Positions 22,918-33,751 of a DNA stretch of 64,000 nt are shown here, piece after piece (positions within the stretch are counted from its first letter, which is position 1; each line of letters starts with the position of its first letter). Source of the stretch: Phellopilus nigrolimitatus (taxonomy: Eukaryota; Basidiomycota; Agaricomycetes; Hymenochaetales; Hymenochaetaceae). A program made the position numbers and the translations under genes. The notes under the pieces are model-generated. The model had not been told where the DNA came from. It was given only the letters and a program-made list of their open reading frames with translations, and did not search any database. The DNA is taken from NCBI GenBank assembly GCA_021029095.1, contig JAJOHG010000134.1:1-64000 (forward strand), read 5' to 3'.

Positions 22918-24077
22918 TAAACGACGCTCGCGTTTCGTATATTTCGGGGACAGCATCTTTCCATCTTACCTTCTCTGAGGAGCACATTCGTTCCGTTGCA
23001 TTGAAACAATGATTAAATCAACAAGCTACCTGTTCATTATCTTACATACTGTTCATATCTCTTCTTTTCTCTCTTGACTTTAGAGTGATCGTATCGTCAT
23101 GTCGTGGTTTCTCAGCGTGTATCCTCATCAATGTACGTTAATCCGGCACTACTTATGCTGTCATCATATTCTGTGTTTTATACATCCTCGCATTTATTTC
23201 ATACTCGTCTCCGAGATCCGCAAGAACCACAACAGGAAAACCGTCTTCGAGCTTCCCATTTTATTCGACCATTAAGAAGACATTGCAGAAAGTATGAAAA
23301 AACTAAGTAAGACACAGGAGAAGGGTGAAGATACAGTAGCAACGAGAATTGCGCATAGTCCATAGCCATGCACGCCAACATCTTTAAAAGAGTGATGTTT
23401 CGTCGGCAGCAGAGTACGACGTACGTAGGGGGGTCCAAGACTGGTTTATTCTGATCAGGAACGCGGGAGGGGGGTATTGGCCGTGATCATAAAAGCACGG
23501 TGAACGTCAAGCCTGGCGCCGTGCAAGCGACAAAGAAGCCGGTCACAGCAGTGTAGCTTGAGTACAAAAAAATGGCATAGTCGTGCGAGATCCCAGAGTC
23601 TTTGGGATGGAGGGAGGGCGTGCGCGGCTGGTATGAGAAATTGAAATAAACATATCGGGCAAGACGGACGCGAAAAAAAAAGCAATAAGTAACTAAAGAG
23701 CGACGAGCAGTTGAGTGAAAAACAGAAGCCAAGTCCGGGGGAAGTCGTTGTCGATGTCGAAGGAAGAGGAGTGGGGGGAAGAGAAAAAGGGAGAAAACAG
23801 CGTATGGTGATTAGAATGCCATCAGAGTATAACGCATATGACACGAGGTTTGTGACGGATAAGGGTGAGAGGATGGAAGAACAATACTTCACAAAGCATG
23901 TGGCAGGACGAATAGATGCGACAAACGGATTGTGTGAATTTGGGGCGAGGGAATGTAACGAAAACGAACTGCAAATTTAAGAGATGAATATAGACAGAAA
24001 ACAACCAAAGAGCCCAGAACAAACATGAATAAATCTGAGAGAATAGAAATGAAAGACCGACGACCAAAATCGCCAGG
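22918..24077. other. Intergenic stretch without a recognisable gene
   Basis: About 1.16 kb between the carrier gene and the 3' end of the membrane-protein gene. It probably holds the 3' UTRs of both. The open frames present, including an 89-codon plus-strand frame at 23711-23980, show no family features or splice context. I see no repeat or RNA gene here. Confidence 0.4.
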
Positions 24078-25619
24078 TCATCCATGACTATCCCCTGCAG
24101 TCGCAGTGTCACCATCGTCGCTAAGCGTTTCTACACGGACACCCCGCGAAGAGCCTACGCTACGAATGTCTCTCCCTTCCTCTGCAAGTTCGCGATTAAG
24201 TAATTCCGGTTGATCCTGCATATTCTCGGGGCTTTCGCCTTCTAGAACTGGCCTGTCAGCAAAATCCGGTTTTCGCAGCGCCTTGCGGAACGCCTCGGCC
24301 ATGACAGCTGCATCAGCGCCAGAGAATGGGCTGTCGCTGTGTGCTGATGCGCCGTCGGGCGCCACGAATGAGGCTGCCTGGCCTCCCGCCGCCGCACCAC
24401 TAAAGGCGGGCCCCGCTCCCACTCCCAAGCCCGGAGGCGGTCCTAGCTGTGGCGAAGCCGGCTCGCCAGTGTGGATATTCGCCATCATCGGAGATTGAGA
24501 ACCCATGGACCCCCGTCGCGAAAGCGAATCGATGCGGCGCCGTCGAGCGCGCGCGAGGAGAAGAAATATGAGGGCGACCAGAGCAGCGAGTGCGAAAAAT
24601 CCAAGGATGACGATAACGGCAATCGCCCAGTGAGGAAAAGAGGATGCTCCGTTCGAATTCTGCAAACCACTTCCGTGGTCAGACGTTGCTGTACTTGAGC
24701 CGGATCCAGACCCAGACCCATCAGTAGCGCCAGTGCCAGTGGGCGATAATGATGATCGCGAAGCCAACGATGATGACGACGCAGCAGCAGCGGATGAAGA
24801 TGCAGCAGCAGCTGATGTAGAAGACATCGAAGCAATCACGGAGTTCGCAAATGTGGTTTCTGCGATATGTCAATATTTTAGCCAACCGCCTCAGATAGAT
24901 TGCAAGTCACCACGTACGGATAGCAGTAAAGGTCGCTTGTGGAAGACCAGCACTAAGACTCGTCCCGTTCTGCACCACGACAAAGTAGAAGGCGAACGGG
25001 ATATCCTGCCCCGACCACGTAGAACCGCTTGATCCCCACCACTCATCACCAGCTGTTATGGGAAGCGAGCCAGCTCTATTCGAAGGATTCGCGTAATTTG
25101 AAACCGACGTCACAACAGCTCCTGTATCTGCACGGAAGAGACCGATATTGACAAGATTGAATTGAGCGAAGGATGGTTGATTGCTATTCCCTATAAAATC
25201 GCCAGCCCACAATTATAAAGACGGACAAAATATGGGGAAAAAAGACTTCAACGCACATACGAACTGCGTAGCCTCGTTCTGATCCAGCACAGTGTCAGCC
25301 GTAGGCCAGCATGAAAGCACGGAGTTATCGGTGTCGAAACACGTCGTTTTCGCTTGGTCTGGAAAAAAGAAACGATATATTTGAGATGAAAATGCGGAGT
25401 TGCGAAGAACAGAATGAGGACGCTTTCATACGCCTTCAAACGCTCTGAGGCGGCGCACGCACCTATTTGAGATTCGTTTGCAATAGTTGCTCGTGCGAGC
25501 CTGGACGGGGGAGCACGCCTCTCGACGGCGCTGCGCTTTCTCTTCGCCGCGTGAGAAGCTGGCAACGGGAGCGACGTCTGGGCAGGCCATGGCGAGTTGT
25601 CCGTCGGGCGAGACGACAT
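24078..25619 (-). CDS. Single-pass membrane protein with conserved extracellular domain
   Basis: Four exons are supported (…-25463, 25366/25311-25257, 25190-24918, 24859-24078). The outer part carries CFDTDNSVLSCWPTADTVLD, QFVWNSNQPSFAQFNLVNIG and TAGDEWWGSSGSTWSG, which recur in an uncharacterised fungal membrane-protein family. Then come a Ser/Ala-rich stalk (likely O-glycosylated), one helix (WAIAVIVILGFFALAALVAL), RARRRR on the cytosolic side, and a disordered acidic tail. The layout resembles cell-wall sensors (Mid2/Wsc), but this is inference. The first in-frame ATG is at 25619. The same frame extends upstream through a signal-peptide-like stretch (LFFLPVVLCLAVLCIALIVV) without an ATG, so the true start is probably farther 5', joined by an intron I could not define. 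Confidence 0.7.
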
Positions 25620-26164
25620 ACGAGTTGTCTGTGCGTGGACGACGATCAGAGCGATACAAAGGACGGCGAGGCAGAGCACGACGGGAAGGAAAAAGAGGCG
25701 AGAGAATGACGAAGGGGGCACGACGAGTGGAGCCTGGACTTGATGAGACGATTGCCAGGAAAATCTATACTGCACATAATCAAGCGCTCACGAAGAACGA
25801 CGAGCGTGGTGACCGATGTACAGTGCGGCGGGATGAGAAAGGTAGCACGACGATGATCGACACACGTTCGATAACGACGGCAATGGGAATGACGGCGGCG
25901 GCGACGACGACGACAACGACGACGACGGACGGGTGTACGGACTGCTCGTGGGATTTCTCCGAGCAGGCTAAAATCGGACTTTCAAAACCTCCCGTATTTA
26001 GAAAGTCCGGCGCTCTAGATCGCCACATTCACACTCGCTTAAAAAAAGTCTTGTATTCAGCGCCTCCAGTTCTGCTAATGCATTTTATGATATCCACTCA
26101 TGTCCGTGTCCCTCCTTTTCTTGCTGTTTTATTTTATTTTTGAGACTCTGCTTTGCCTTGTTCC

Positions 26165-26825
26165 CTCGGCAGTCAAGCCATAAAAGCGCTGGGAAAGCTC
26201 CCGGGTTCGCTATAGCCCGCGGGGAGCCCCATGACGATATTCTTTTCGAGGCTCTGATCCCAGGGCAATCCTGATGATTCTCCTATTCTTGGTCCAACTG
26301 GGTCTAGCTCAGCCTTCCATCCGATCCAGCAGGCTCTCCAGCGCTCGCCGTCCAAGCATCCTGACGACATTCCCCATCCGTTCACGAGCGCCAAGTCCTC
26401 ATCGCCCTCCCGGAGAAAGACAGGGAGACCAAGCTATGAACGCATTTCGCATCTCACCGGCCTATTCATAACGTCTTCAGCCCCAAACGGACACCGACGA
26501 AGTTAACGCAACTTCGACTTCGACTTCGCAAGTACAGGTGCCGAAATTGCAAGCGGTCATGGCCTGGCTCAGCGGCGTCTGCGCCCGCCCGAGAATTACA
26601 CGCGGAGAAGCGGCTGGTCTGCCCAGTCAGCGGCAGAGGCCATGTGAGCCCATGTGCTCTGGCGTCGATACAAGATTGCCCTTTTTTTCACTTTTCCTCC
26701 CCCCTCTTCAGTCCCCCTTTCCGCTCGGCATGATCTCTCTTTTTTTGATCAGCCTCTAGAAGCACCGGAATCGGAGGATGACGGTCCGCGTTTGCGAGAA
26801 CAACGCCCCGCCGAGTGAGATCCAG
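26165..26825 (+). pseudogene. Fragmented coding remnant, unrecognised
   Basis: Several adjacent plus-strand stretches have protein-like composition but lie in different frames. About 26172-26270 gives SSHKSAGKAPGFAIARGEPH then DDILFEALIPG. A one-base shift gives PDDSPILGPTGSSSAFHPIQ and a long Ser/Pro/Arg-rich run to about 26500. Then KLTQLRLRLRKYRCRNCKRS to about 26646 meets a GTGAGC donor, and after an acceptor at about 26753 comes PLEAPESEDDGPRLREQRPA and a stop. Frames cannot be joined without a frameshift near 26270 and another near 26500. It may be a decayed gene or one with sequence errors. The gap before it (25780-26160) contains GAC-type trinucleotide runs and no clear gene. Confidence 0.3.
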
Positions 26826-27482
26826 CAAGAAGGCGGGCACACTTCATTTTCGCAGACCAATCACAGAGGCACCGGAAATGAGGGGACAAGACGAATGTTT
26901 TCGGGCGTGTACGTGTAGTTGCGTGCCAGGGCATGATTAGTAAGATCACAAACGCCCTGTGGCCACCGAAGATCTTTGTTGCTGTGGGCGCTCGGGATTT
27001 GCGTCCGTATTTGGAAACAAGGAGAACGTGGTCTCACGGACCCACGGTGGCGCGCTCTGAAAAGCGGCCAGCTTATTTCTCCGCACATCGATTCCTAACT
27101 ACAATTCCATTCTGGCCGTTTTTTTCCATACAGATGGCTGGTTTGAGTGAAGAGGAAATTTTCAGACTTTTCTTATCGGTGAACCTTACGCTATCCGGTC
27201 TAGAAGTACCCAATCTCTGGATCCTCCGCATTGAAGCCACAAAGCAGTCAAGTCACGCAGAATGAAACGACCCGCCTCTCTATCTGACGCGAAATAAATG
27301 TCCTTCTAGCGAGTATTGTAGAGCCATAGGACATCCAGCCTAGCCATTTTACATAGCTATGCTCTCACACAAATCTAATGCACGCACGTCGGGACCGGGT
27401 GTATCGAAGAAGTGATGGAAAGCCGACCGACGTCCGGATGAGATTTAAAAGAAGCTACAGGCAAGGTATCATCCCACCGTCA
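26826..27482. other. Intergenic stretch, no gene seen
   Basis: About 650 bases between the broken coding stretch and the 3' end of CWF19. Open frames are short and overlap on both strands, with no family features. It probably includes the CWF19 3' UTR. Confidence 0.4.
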
Positions 27483-30301
27483 TTACATCTTCCCTATCAT
27501 ACCTGTCCAGTCGAATTTGTCGTACTTCTTCCGGAACTTCGCCACCCGCTCCTTGCTGTACCGTAGGTCGACCCGCCTAGGCCTCCGCCAGCGGCGCGGC
27601 TCGAGGTCGAGTACGTTACCGATTATCTCAGCCGCAAAGTACCTTTACAGAAACGAATAAACAGTATCGTTAGAGTCGGTGAAGAGAAAGAAAAAGGGAG
27701 CATTTACCCAGGGAACTCGCCTCCGCCCTTCTCGCCCTCGTCGACCGCGCCATCTCCCTCCCCGGCGCCCGCAGCGTCGTCCGTGCCCTCGATGACGTGC
27801 CCGTAGCCCTTCTCGCCTTTGTGGTCGAACTGCACCATGAAGTATGGCAGGTTCGGCACCATCGCGCGTCGGAACCCACCTGGGCGTGCGGCGAAGTCAA
27901 TCAGCTTCCTGTGCTGCGTCCACTCGGTCTCAGAGGCGAGAATGGATTCCTGGTGCGAATAGAGAGGTTCAGCAGAATTCTTTATTTCCTGTCTGTGATT
28001 GGCTTACTTTGAAATATGCCGGGACCTGTTCAAACTCCTCCCATGGCATTGGCATGCATTCAAAGAATGTGTGCTTTTGCCATTTAATATTAATGACCGT
28101 TTCGTAGAAAACGACGCCCTTGTCTTCCTCCGCGAACATTCGCATGAGGCATTTCATGAAATTCTTGATAGCGAATAATCAATGCCTCTGCTAGCGAACT
28201 ACACGAGCGCCATCACTCACTCGCACTTCATCCCACAGGTCGTCGTCGCCTTCAAGCATGGTAAGGTGATGTTGAATCGGTACGATGAGGCAATGGCCTT
28301 CCAGTAGCTCCTGATTGAGCGTACATGAGAGAAAACAGCGCGTAGCCATGGCTATAACTGGCGCCTTTGGCGGTGAATCGTCCTCTCCATAGCAGAGCTG
28401 ACAGGATGCAAGGACTTTCTGCGTCTTTTTGTAATCTAATAAATAATTAGAATCAATTTTGACCTTCCTTCGGAAAATAAGATTCTGCGGACCTACCATT
28501 GATTGCAAATTGTCTCTTCATCCCGTCGCTGCGCATCTTTTTCCGCCCGAGCTTCTCCGCGTTGTCGTCCATGTACTCCAGGTCGTCCTCGAATTTGCCG
28601 TCGCGGGTGATCGCAGTCGCGAGCTCCGCGTCCAGGCTCTTTTGGTCCGCCATACCCGCACCGAAGCGCTCCTGGCGCAGCATCTCGCCGAGCGTCAGCT
28701 CGTCGTCGTCCGCATTGTAGCGTATAATGTCACCCGTCTTCGGGTCGCGCGTCTCGAACGTGTCCTTCTTCTTCCGGTTGCCCGGCACCGGCGTCTGACC
28801 GTCTTCTCTTCCAGCACCAACATCGTATAGGCGCCCACGCGAGTCGAGAGTCGGCAGGACCTCCAAGCGCGTCCTTGTCTTCCCCTCCTCATCGTTCCCT
28901 CTCTCCACTTCGAACCCGCTGGTGGCCCGCCGCTGCTCCTCCTCGTACTCCTTTTCCAGCTTCGCCGCATCCGGTGCGTCCATCAGCTTTGCGCGAAGTA
29001 CGCGCGCCTGCATGCGGTTGAGCTCCTCCGTCGAGAGACGCTTCTTGCCCGACCCAGATGCAAGCGGCGGTGGCGTCATCACGGACGGCACGGGTGTATG
29101 CGACAACGACAGCGGGCTGCCCTTCGGTGGGAGCCTGAGTGAGTCGACGCGCTTGTTCACCAGCGGCGCAGCGCTTGGTGCCGGAGAGGGTGTCGAGGGA
29201 CCGCTCTCCCCTGGTCGACGGAAGGACGAAGAGCGCGAAGACGCGCCCGAGCCGCCCACATCTGTAAACATCCACCGTTGATCTCGGTCACGATCCCTGC
29301 CGCTGCGTTCGCGTTCTCGTCCGCCGTCTCTTTCCCTTCCTCCTCGCGAACTCCGCCTTCCTTCTCGTTCGTCGAGGATCTGCCGTTCCTCCCTTGCCTC
29401 CTCGAACGCATCCAAAGAGCCGTACCGCTCGAGTGCGACGTCCTCGACGGGCTTTCCCTCTTCCTCTGCTGCTTCGTATACTCGTCGTAACTTCATCATG
29501 CGCCAGTTCGATCCTGGACCACCAGGCACAGTAGCCTTCGGAGCAGAGTGTGGGTACTGGTCCAGAGATATACCCTGGACGAGATTCGTATTAAGCTCCT
29601 TAGAGCTGATTTTGAACTGTTTGAGAGATATGAATTAAACTAGATAGTTTAAAAGCAGCAGAATAAACCACAGCGCACCTTCTCTGGGTCTGGTCTGTCC
29701 TCCGTTTTCTTCTTTTTTCGTTCTGTACCCAAGTTCGAAAAGAAGTCCACACCGCCGCCCATCGTCCTCGCGTCTTGCGTTGGCTCGCCGTAGTCTTCTG
29801 TGAAAGACTCATCCCCCGTTGGAATCTGGAGCTTCGAGGAGCTCGGCTCAGCAGCGGGCACGCTGACGGCGGAAGGAGGGAGCATCATCCATTCGTCCCT
29901 GACGAGCTTGCTCTCTGCTGGCCCTGTCCGTGGCAATGGCGGGTCGTTAGCAGACACATTTGCATGAGACTTCAACTTCAGGCTTTCTGTTGATGGTATG
30001 TCCGTTGCAAGTGGCTGCAATGTCCAGACACTATCATTTAGAGTATTCAAAATGAGAGAACGGCAGCACTCACATTCTCGCCGTCCATGTCGATGTTCTT
30101 CTCGACCCACATAGCTTCATCGGGGTCGTCGTCAATGATCTTCACCTTCTTGTCGTGTCGTTTCTTGGGGCGATGTTCGTCGCGGTGCCGGTCGTCGTCT
30201 TTGTCGTGCTTGCTCCGCTTCTTGCTTTTGTGTTCGCCATCCTTGTCCTTGTCGTGGTGTCTCTTGTGCTTTGATGAGCGATGCTCAGTGTCGTCTCCCA
30301 T
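27483..30301 (-). CDS. CWF19: CWF19-like splicing factor (CwfJ domains)
   Basis: Seven exons (30301-30074, 30014-29679, 29616-28497, 28435-28221, 28163-28008, 27949-27708, 27642-27483) give 818 residues. Cwf19/CWF19L2 associates with the spliceosome and acts in late steps such as intron-lariat handling with debranching enzyme. The N-terminus is a K/H/D/R-rich disordered region. The CwfJ N-terminal domain holds CQLCYGEDD, HCLIVPIQHHLTML and the histidine pattern of HIT-like folds. The C-terminal domain holds KHTFFECMPMPWEEFEQVPA, ETEWTQHRKLIDF and YFAAEIIGNVLDLEPRRWRR. Downstream is KYDKFDWTGMIGKM and a stop. Divergent from the lyase gene, with 125 bases between the starts. Confidence 0.93.
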
Positions 30302-30426
30302 GGTGATGAGTCGTTGACGAACGGTGCGAAGCCCGACGCGTCAAGCTCGAGCATGCAAAGCGGCACCGCATGAAGTAACGTCGATCCAGTCGATCGCCTC
30401 TGCATCGTCAGTCAGCTTTCTTGGAC
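30302..30426. promoter_or_regulatory. Bidirectional promoter between CWF19 and the lyase gene
   Basis: Only 125 bases separate the divergent start codons at 30301 (minus) and 30427 (plus), so both promoters and leaders must overlap or be very short. No TATA-like element is evident. Confidence 0.5.
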
Positions 30427-32030
30427 ATGTTCCATGTGCGCACATTGCGTCTCGCGTCGCTCACGGCACGTTTGCCATCGGCGTCGACAGCGCTGAAGCT
30501 ACGGCACCACACGTTGAGCACAACTGCAACCGAGCATGAGCGCCCGCGTCGGTCCTACCTCTACGGTAAGCACCGCCCGTGCAAGCTGAGCACGTCACAC
30601 GACACCGACCATGATTTTCTGTGTACGCTCCAGTGCCCTCGTCCTCAGAGCGCATGCTCAAGAAGTCGCTCGAGACGCCGTCCGACGTGATCATCTACGA
30701 CCTCGAGGACAGCGTCGCCCCCGACGCCAAACCCGCCGCGCGCACGGCGCTTGCGCGCTTCCTAAACGTTCGCATGCTCTTCGCTCAGAGCTTGTAGTTC
30801 TTCCGCACCGCTGAAACGACTTGTGCACGAGTAGAGCCGGCACGAGCGCCCGCTGCCCTTTTCCTCGCGTGTCGCCGTCAGGCTCAACGCCATCGACACG
30901 CCGTTCTTCGAGGAGGATCTCCGAGCCGCGGTGAGCGTCTTGAGTCTCGTGTATAAAAACAAAATCTAACTCAAGGACCTGGTCCCTAACCTCACGACCT
31001 AGATGCAAATCCCGCACATCAGCACGCTTGTCCTGCCTAAAATCCACTCTCCCGAGGACCTCGACGTCGTCTCCGCGCACGTCGCGTTTGGATCCACTCC
31101 GGGCGGGAGCGGCGTTGCGCGAAGCCAGCCGATGCGCATCGTCGCGAGTATTGAGAGCGCACGCGCCCTCTGGGACGTTGGCCGCATCGCGGCATGGCAT
31201 ACGAATCATGGGCCGGAGGCGGGCGGTGTGCTGACCGCGCTGCTGGTGCGCCCCCTCCTCGTCACCTATTATTTTAATTTATTCATTATGTAACTCCCTT
31301 CGCAGTTTGCTGCAGAAGATTGTATGTCCCTCTTCAGGATCTCTATTGCATGTACGAACGCTAATTTCGCGAATTTTGGTAGATTGCGCCGACACGTCCA
31401 TCATCCGCACGCCCTCCCGCCTCGAGCTTCTGTACACGCGCAGCCAGATCGTGCTCGCCGCAAAGGCCTTCGGGCTCGAGGCCATCGACATGGTGTGTGT
31501 CAACTACAAGGACACGGAGTACCTGAAAGACGAGTGCGCGGACGGGCGCAGGCTCGGGTTCAACGGGAAGGTGCGGGAGCGCGGAATCCTCGAGTCTTTT
31601 TTCTCTTGCTCATTGTGCGACTGCGCGAGTATAGCAAGCGATTCACCCCGCGCAGGTCGATGTAATCCAGCGCACCTTCGTGCCAACAGAGAAAGGTCCT
31701 ACCTTCGATACATGACTATGTCAACATCAGTTTAATTGAAAAACTGGAACTTCCACAGAGATCCTCCGCGCGGCGAAGATCGTCTCCTTGATGGACAAGT
31801 CGCACCGCGACCTCCGCGGAGCGGCTGGGCTGGAAATCGACGGCTCGAGCGGTAAGGAAATGATTGATGCGCCGATGCTGAAGCAGGCGAGTGCAATCAC
31901 TTTTTTTTTTACACAACATTACTCTTGTGCCTCGGGTCTCGAACACGATGCTGACCTGTTTGCTTTCATATAGGCACAGAGCGTGCTCCGCGTGGCAAAA
32001 GCGGCTGGGCTGGAGATTCCAGATGTATAA
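30427..32030 (+). CDS. Mitochondrial citramalyl-CoA lyase-like protein (CLYBL / HpcH-HpaI family)
   Basis: Nine exons (30427-30565, 30634-30767, 30835-30930, 31003-31245, 31306-31321, 31383-31570, 31635-31695, 31759-31886, 31974-32030) give 353 residues. CLYBL-type enzymes cleave citramalyl-CoA in mitochondria. The N-terminus is rich in R, S, T and A without acids, as in a targeting peptide. Family motifs are YVPSSSERMLKKSL, VIIYDLEDSVAPDAK, RVAVRLNAIDTPFFEEDL, LVLPKIHSPEDL, IESARALWDV, AAEDYCADTS (metal ligand), EAIDMVCVNYKD and KQAIHPAQVDVI. Intron 8 needs a GC donor (CAG|GCGAGT at 31887) to keep the frame; the first donor of exon 2 (GTTCGC) is also weak. Confidence 0.9.
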
Positions 32031-32516
32031 TGGGCGATTGCTTGGGTAAAATATATGTACAATAGTTAAAGAGATTGGAAAAATGGGAGGAACGTGCATA
32101 TTGTCAAAATGCACCTTTGTTAAACCGCAAAAGTAGTAGACCGTATTGGGCATTGCTAGAAACACAACATTGAACTAAAGGTAGATTATTGATACACACA
32201 TCACACCAACAACAATCAACCGAACCCTTTCCTACATGTTGTGTAGACCGGGAACTGCACATTACACGCGACTCCAAAGTAGCTTCACATCTCCAGACCG
32301 CCGCCCACTTTCCGTGATCTCTGTTGCCGTCGAACGCGCCGGACTTACGATACGCCGACTCGAGAGTCGCGGACCGCGCGCGCGAATCGGCTTTCACTTG
32401 AGGATGGAATGTGGCGCGCGAATTGCAAAGTAGCGCTGGAAGGCTCGAACGGCAGTGGATCGACGCCTACGCGCTCCATACATCCGTTTTTTGCTCCTTT
32501 CTTTTTTTAACCACCC
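32031..32516. other. Convergent 3' intergenic region
   Basis: About 490 bases between the stops of the lyase gene (plus) and RSA3 (minus). It presumably contains both 3' UTRs; no gene, repeat or RNA is recognisable. Confidence 0.4.
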
Positions 32517-33239
32517 TCATTCGCCGAGGACAATCTGCATCTCGTCCGACTGTTTCCCACCTGATGTGTACACGTCCGCACCAGCCGCAAGCGAGTCGAT
32601 GAGCAGTGCAAGGCGGGAAGGGGTCAGGTTAGGTTCCTGTGATTCCAATCATAAGTTATTATTCTTATTATTATTGGCCCTTCCAAGTCTCCAAATAACG
32701 TATCCCGGAAAGACATAAAGACACACCTTCCGAATCTCGTTCAAGTCGTCCGCAAATGCATCCGCAACGCTCGCGAGCCAGAACTGGCGAAAGCGGTCCT
32801 TGAGTGCCTTCTCCTTCTCCTCCGCGTCATTCGTCCCCGCGGTCGGAAGCACGCTCGGTGCAGGCACGTTCTGGAGTGGCGGCGGCGAATCTGCGCGTGG
32901 CCTGCGGGCAGAGGCACCTTTGGAGGGCAGTTCCGCACTGGCAGCGGGTTTGTCGAAAGCGGGTGCGTTTGCTGCCGCGGCTCTGGCAGAAGAAGGTCCC
33001 GATGAATCGTCCGAATCCGAGTCCGAGCTTGATTCTGAGCTCGATGAGGATGCCTTTGAGGACGGCGCCTTCACAGCTACTCGCTCCCGAGGAAGTTTGA
33101 GTGCGCTCGTAGCTTCATTCTCTGAAGATGAGTCCGAGTCGGAGTCTGACGACGAAGACGAGGAAGAAGAGACATTGCGTCTCTTGCGTTTTCTGTTTCT
33201 TTTGCGGGGCGCCGGCCGTTGTGTCGCGCCAGCCGCCAT
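32517..33239 (-). CDS. RSA3: Ribosome assembly protein 3
   Basis: Two exons (33239-32727, 32636-32517) give 210 residues. Rsa3 is a nucleolar factor of pre-60S particles. The N-terminal two thirds are low complexity: a basic start (RPAPRKRNRKRKRR), then long runs of Ser/Asp/Glu typical of CK2-type substrates, then Ala/Pro-rich linker. The conserved C-terminal domain starts DRFRQFWLASVADAFADDLN and continues across the intron into EPNLTPSRLALLIDSLAAGA. It ends with an acidic tail. The start is the first ATG of the basic segment. With MAK16 this is the second 60S-assembly gene in the window. Confidence 0.9.
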
Positions 33240-33751
33240 CGAGTAAAAGTGCAAGGAGGCAGATTTTGAATTTTGAAGTTAAGTCGTGCCATTACATAAT
33301 ATTATACTGTACCGGAACAGCAGATTAGGGTTAGCACAATACGTATGACGTCCCTCATGCTAAATATTGAAAATTTAACCTGGGATCTAAAACTTCGCGA
33401 GAGACGCTTACGTCTCCTGCATATGCCGAATACTTTCCAACTTCGATTTGACTTGGTTCATTATTTCTTGCAGGTGACTTTTCAGCATGATCATAAAATA
33501 AGCCAGCACCGCCCGCAGGCACATCTGAGCCACACTTCAGTTATTACTTAAGAACACCACGTCACAAATCGGCACAAAAATCCCTTTGGAATTTCACTAC
33601 TCTGTCAATAAGGAACATTTATTTTAGCTGATTGCTTACAAAAACCCAGTCTCAAAGTGCAATTGCACGTTACATTAATTCGATATTGATCAAAAACAAA
33701 ATGTCATGTAATTGATACTTAAATCCAAGTCAACTGACGACCTATCACTCA
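33240..33751. other. Intergenic stretch upstream of RSA3
   Basis: About 510 bases between the RSA3 start and the stop of reductase gene 2, both on the minus strand. A/T-rich, with no credible gene. It should hold the RSA3 promoter and the 3' UTR of the reductase. Confidence 0.4.

Noticed and set aside
23711..23980. 89-codon open frame on plus strand.
   Set aside because: It lies in the likely 3' UTR of the minus-strand membrane-protein gene, has biased composition (E/G/K/R) and no family features or splice context.
25780..26028. Minus-strand frame with runs of Val and Ala (VVVVVVVVAAA).
   Set aside because: The run comes from a GAC/GAA-type trinucleotide tract; it has no conserved features and is best seen as simple sequence.
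32800..33246. 148-codon frame on the plus strand opposite RSA3.
   Set aside because: It is the antisense shadow of the Ser/Asp/Glu-rich RSA3 exon; the RSA3 frame has the conserved C-terminal domain.
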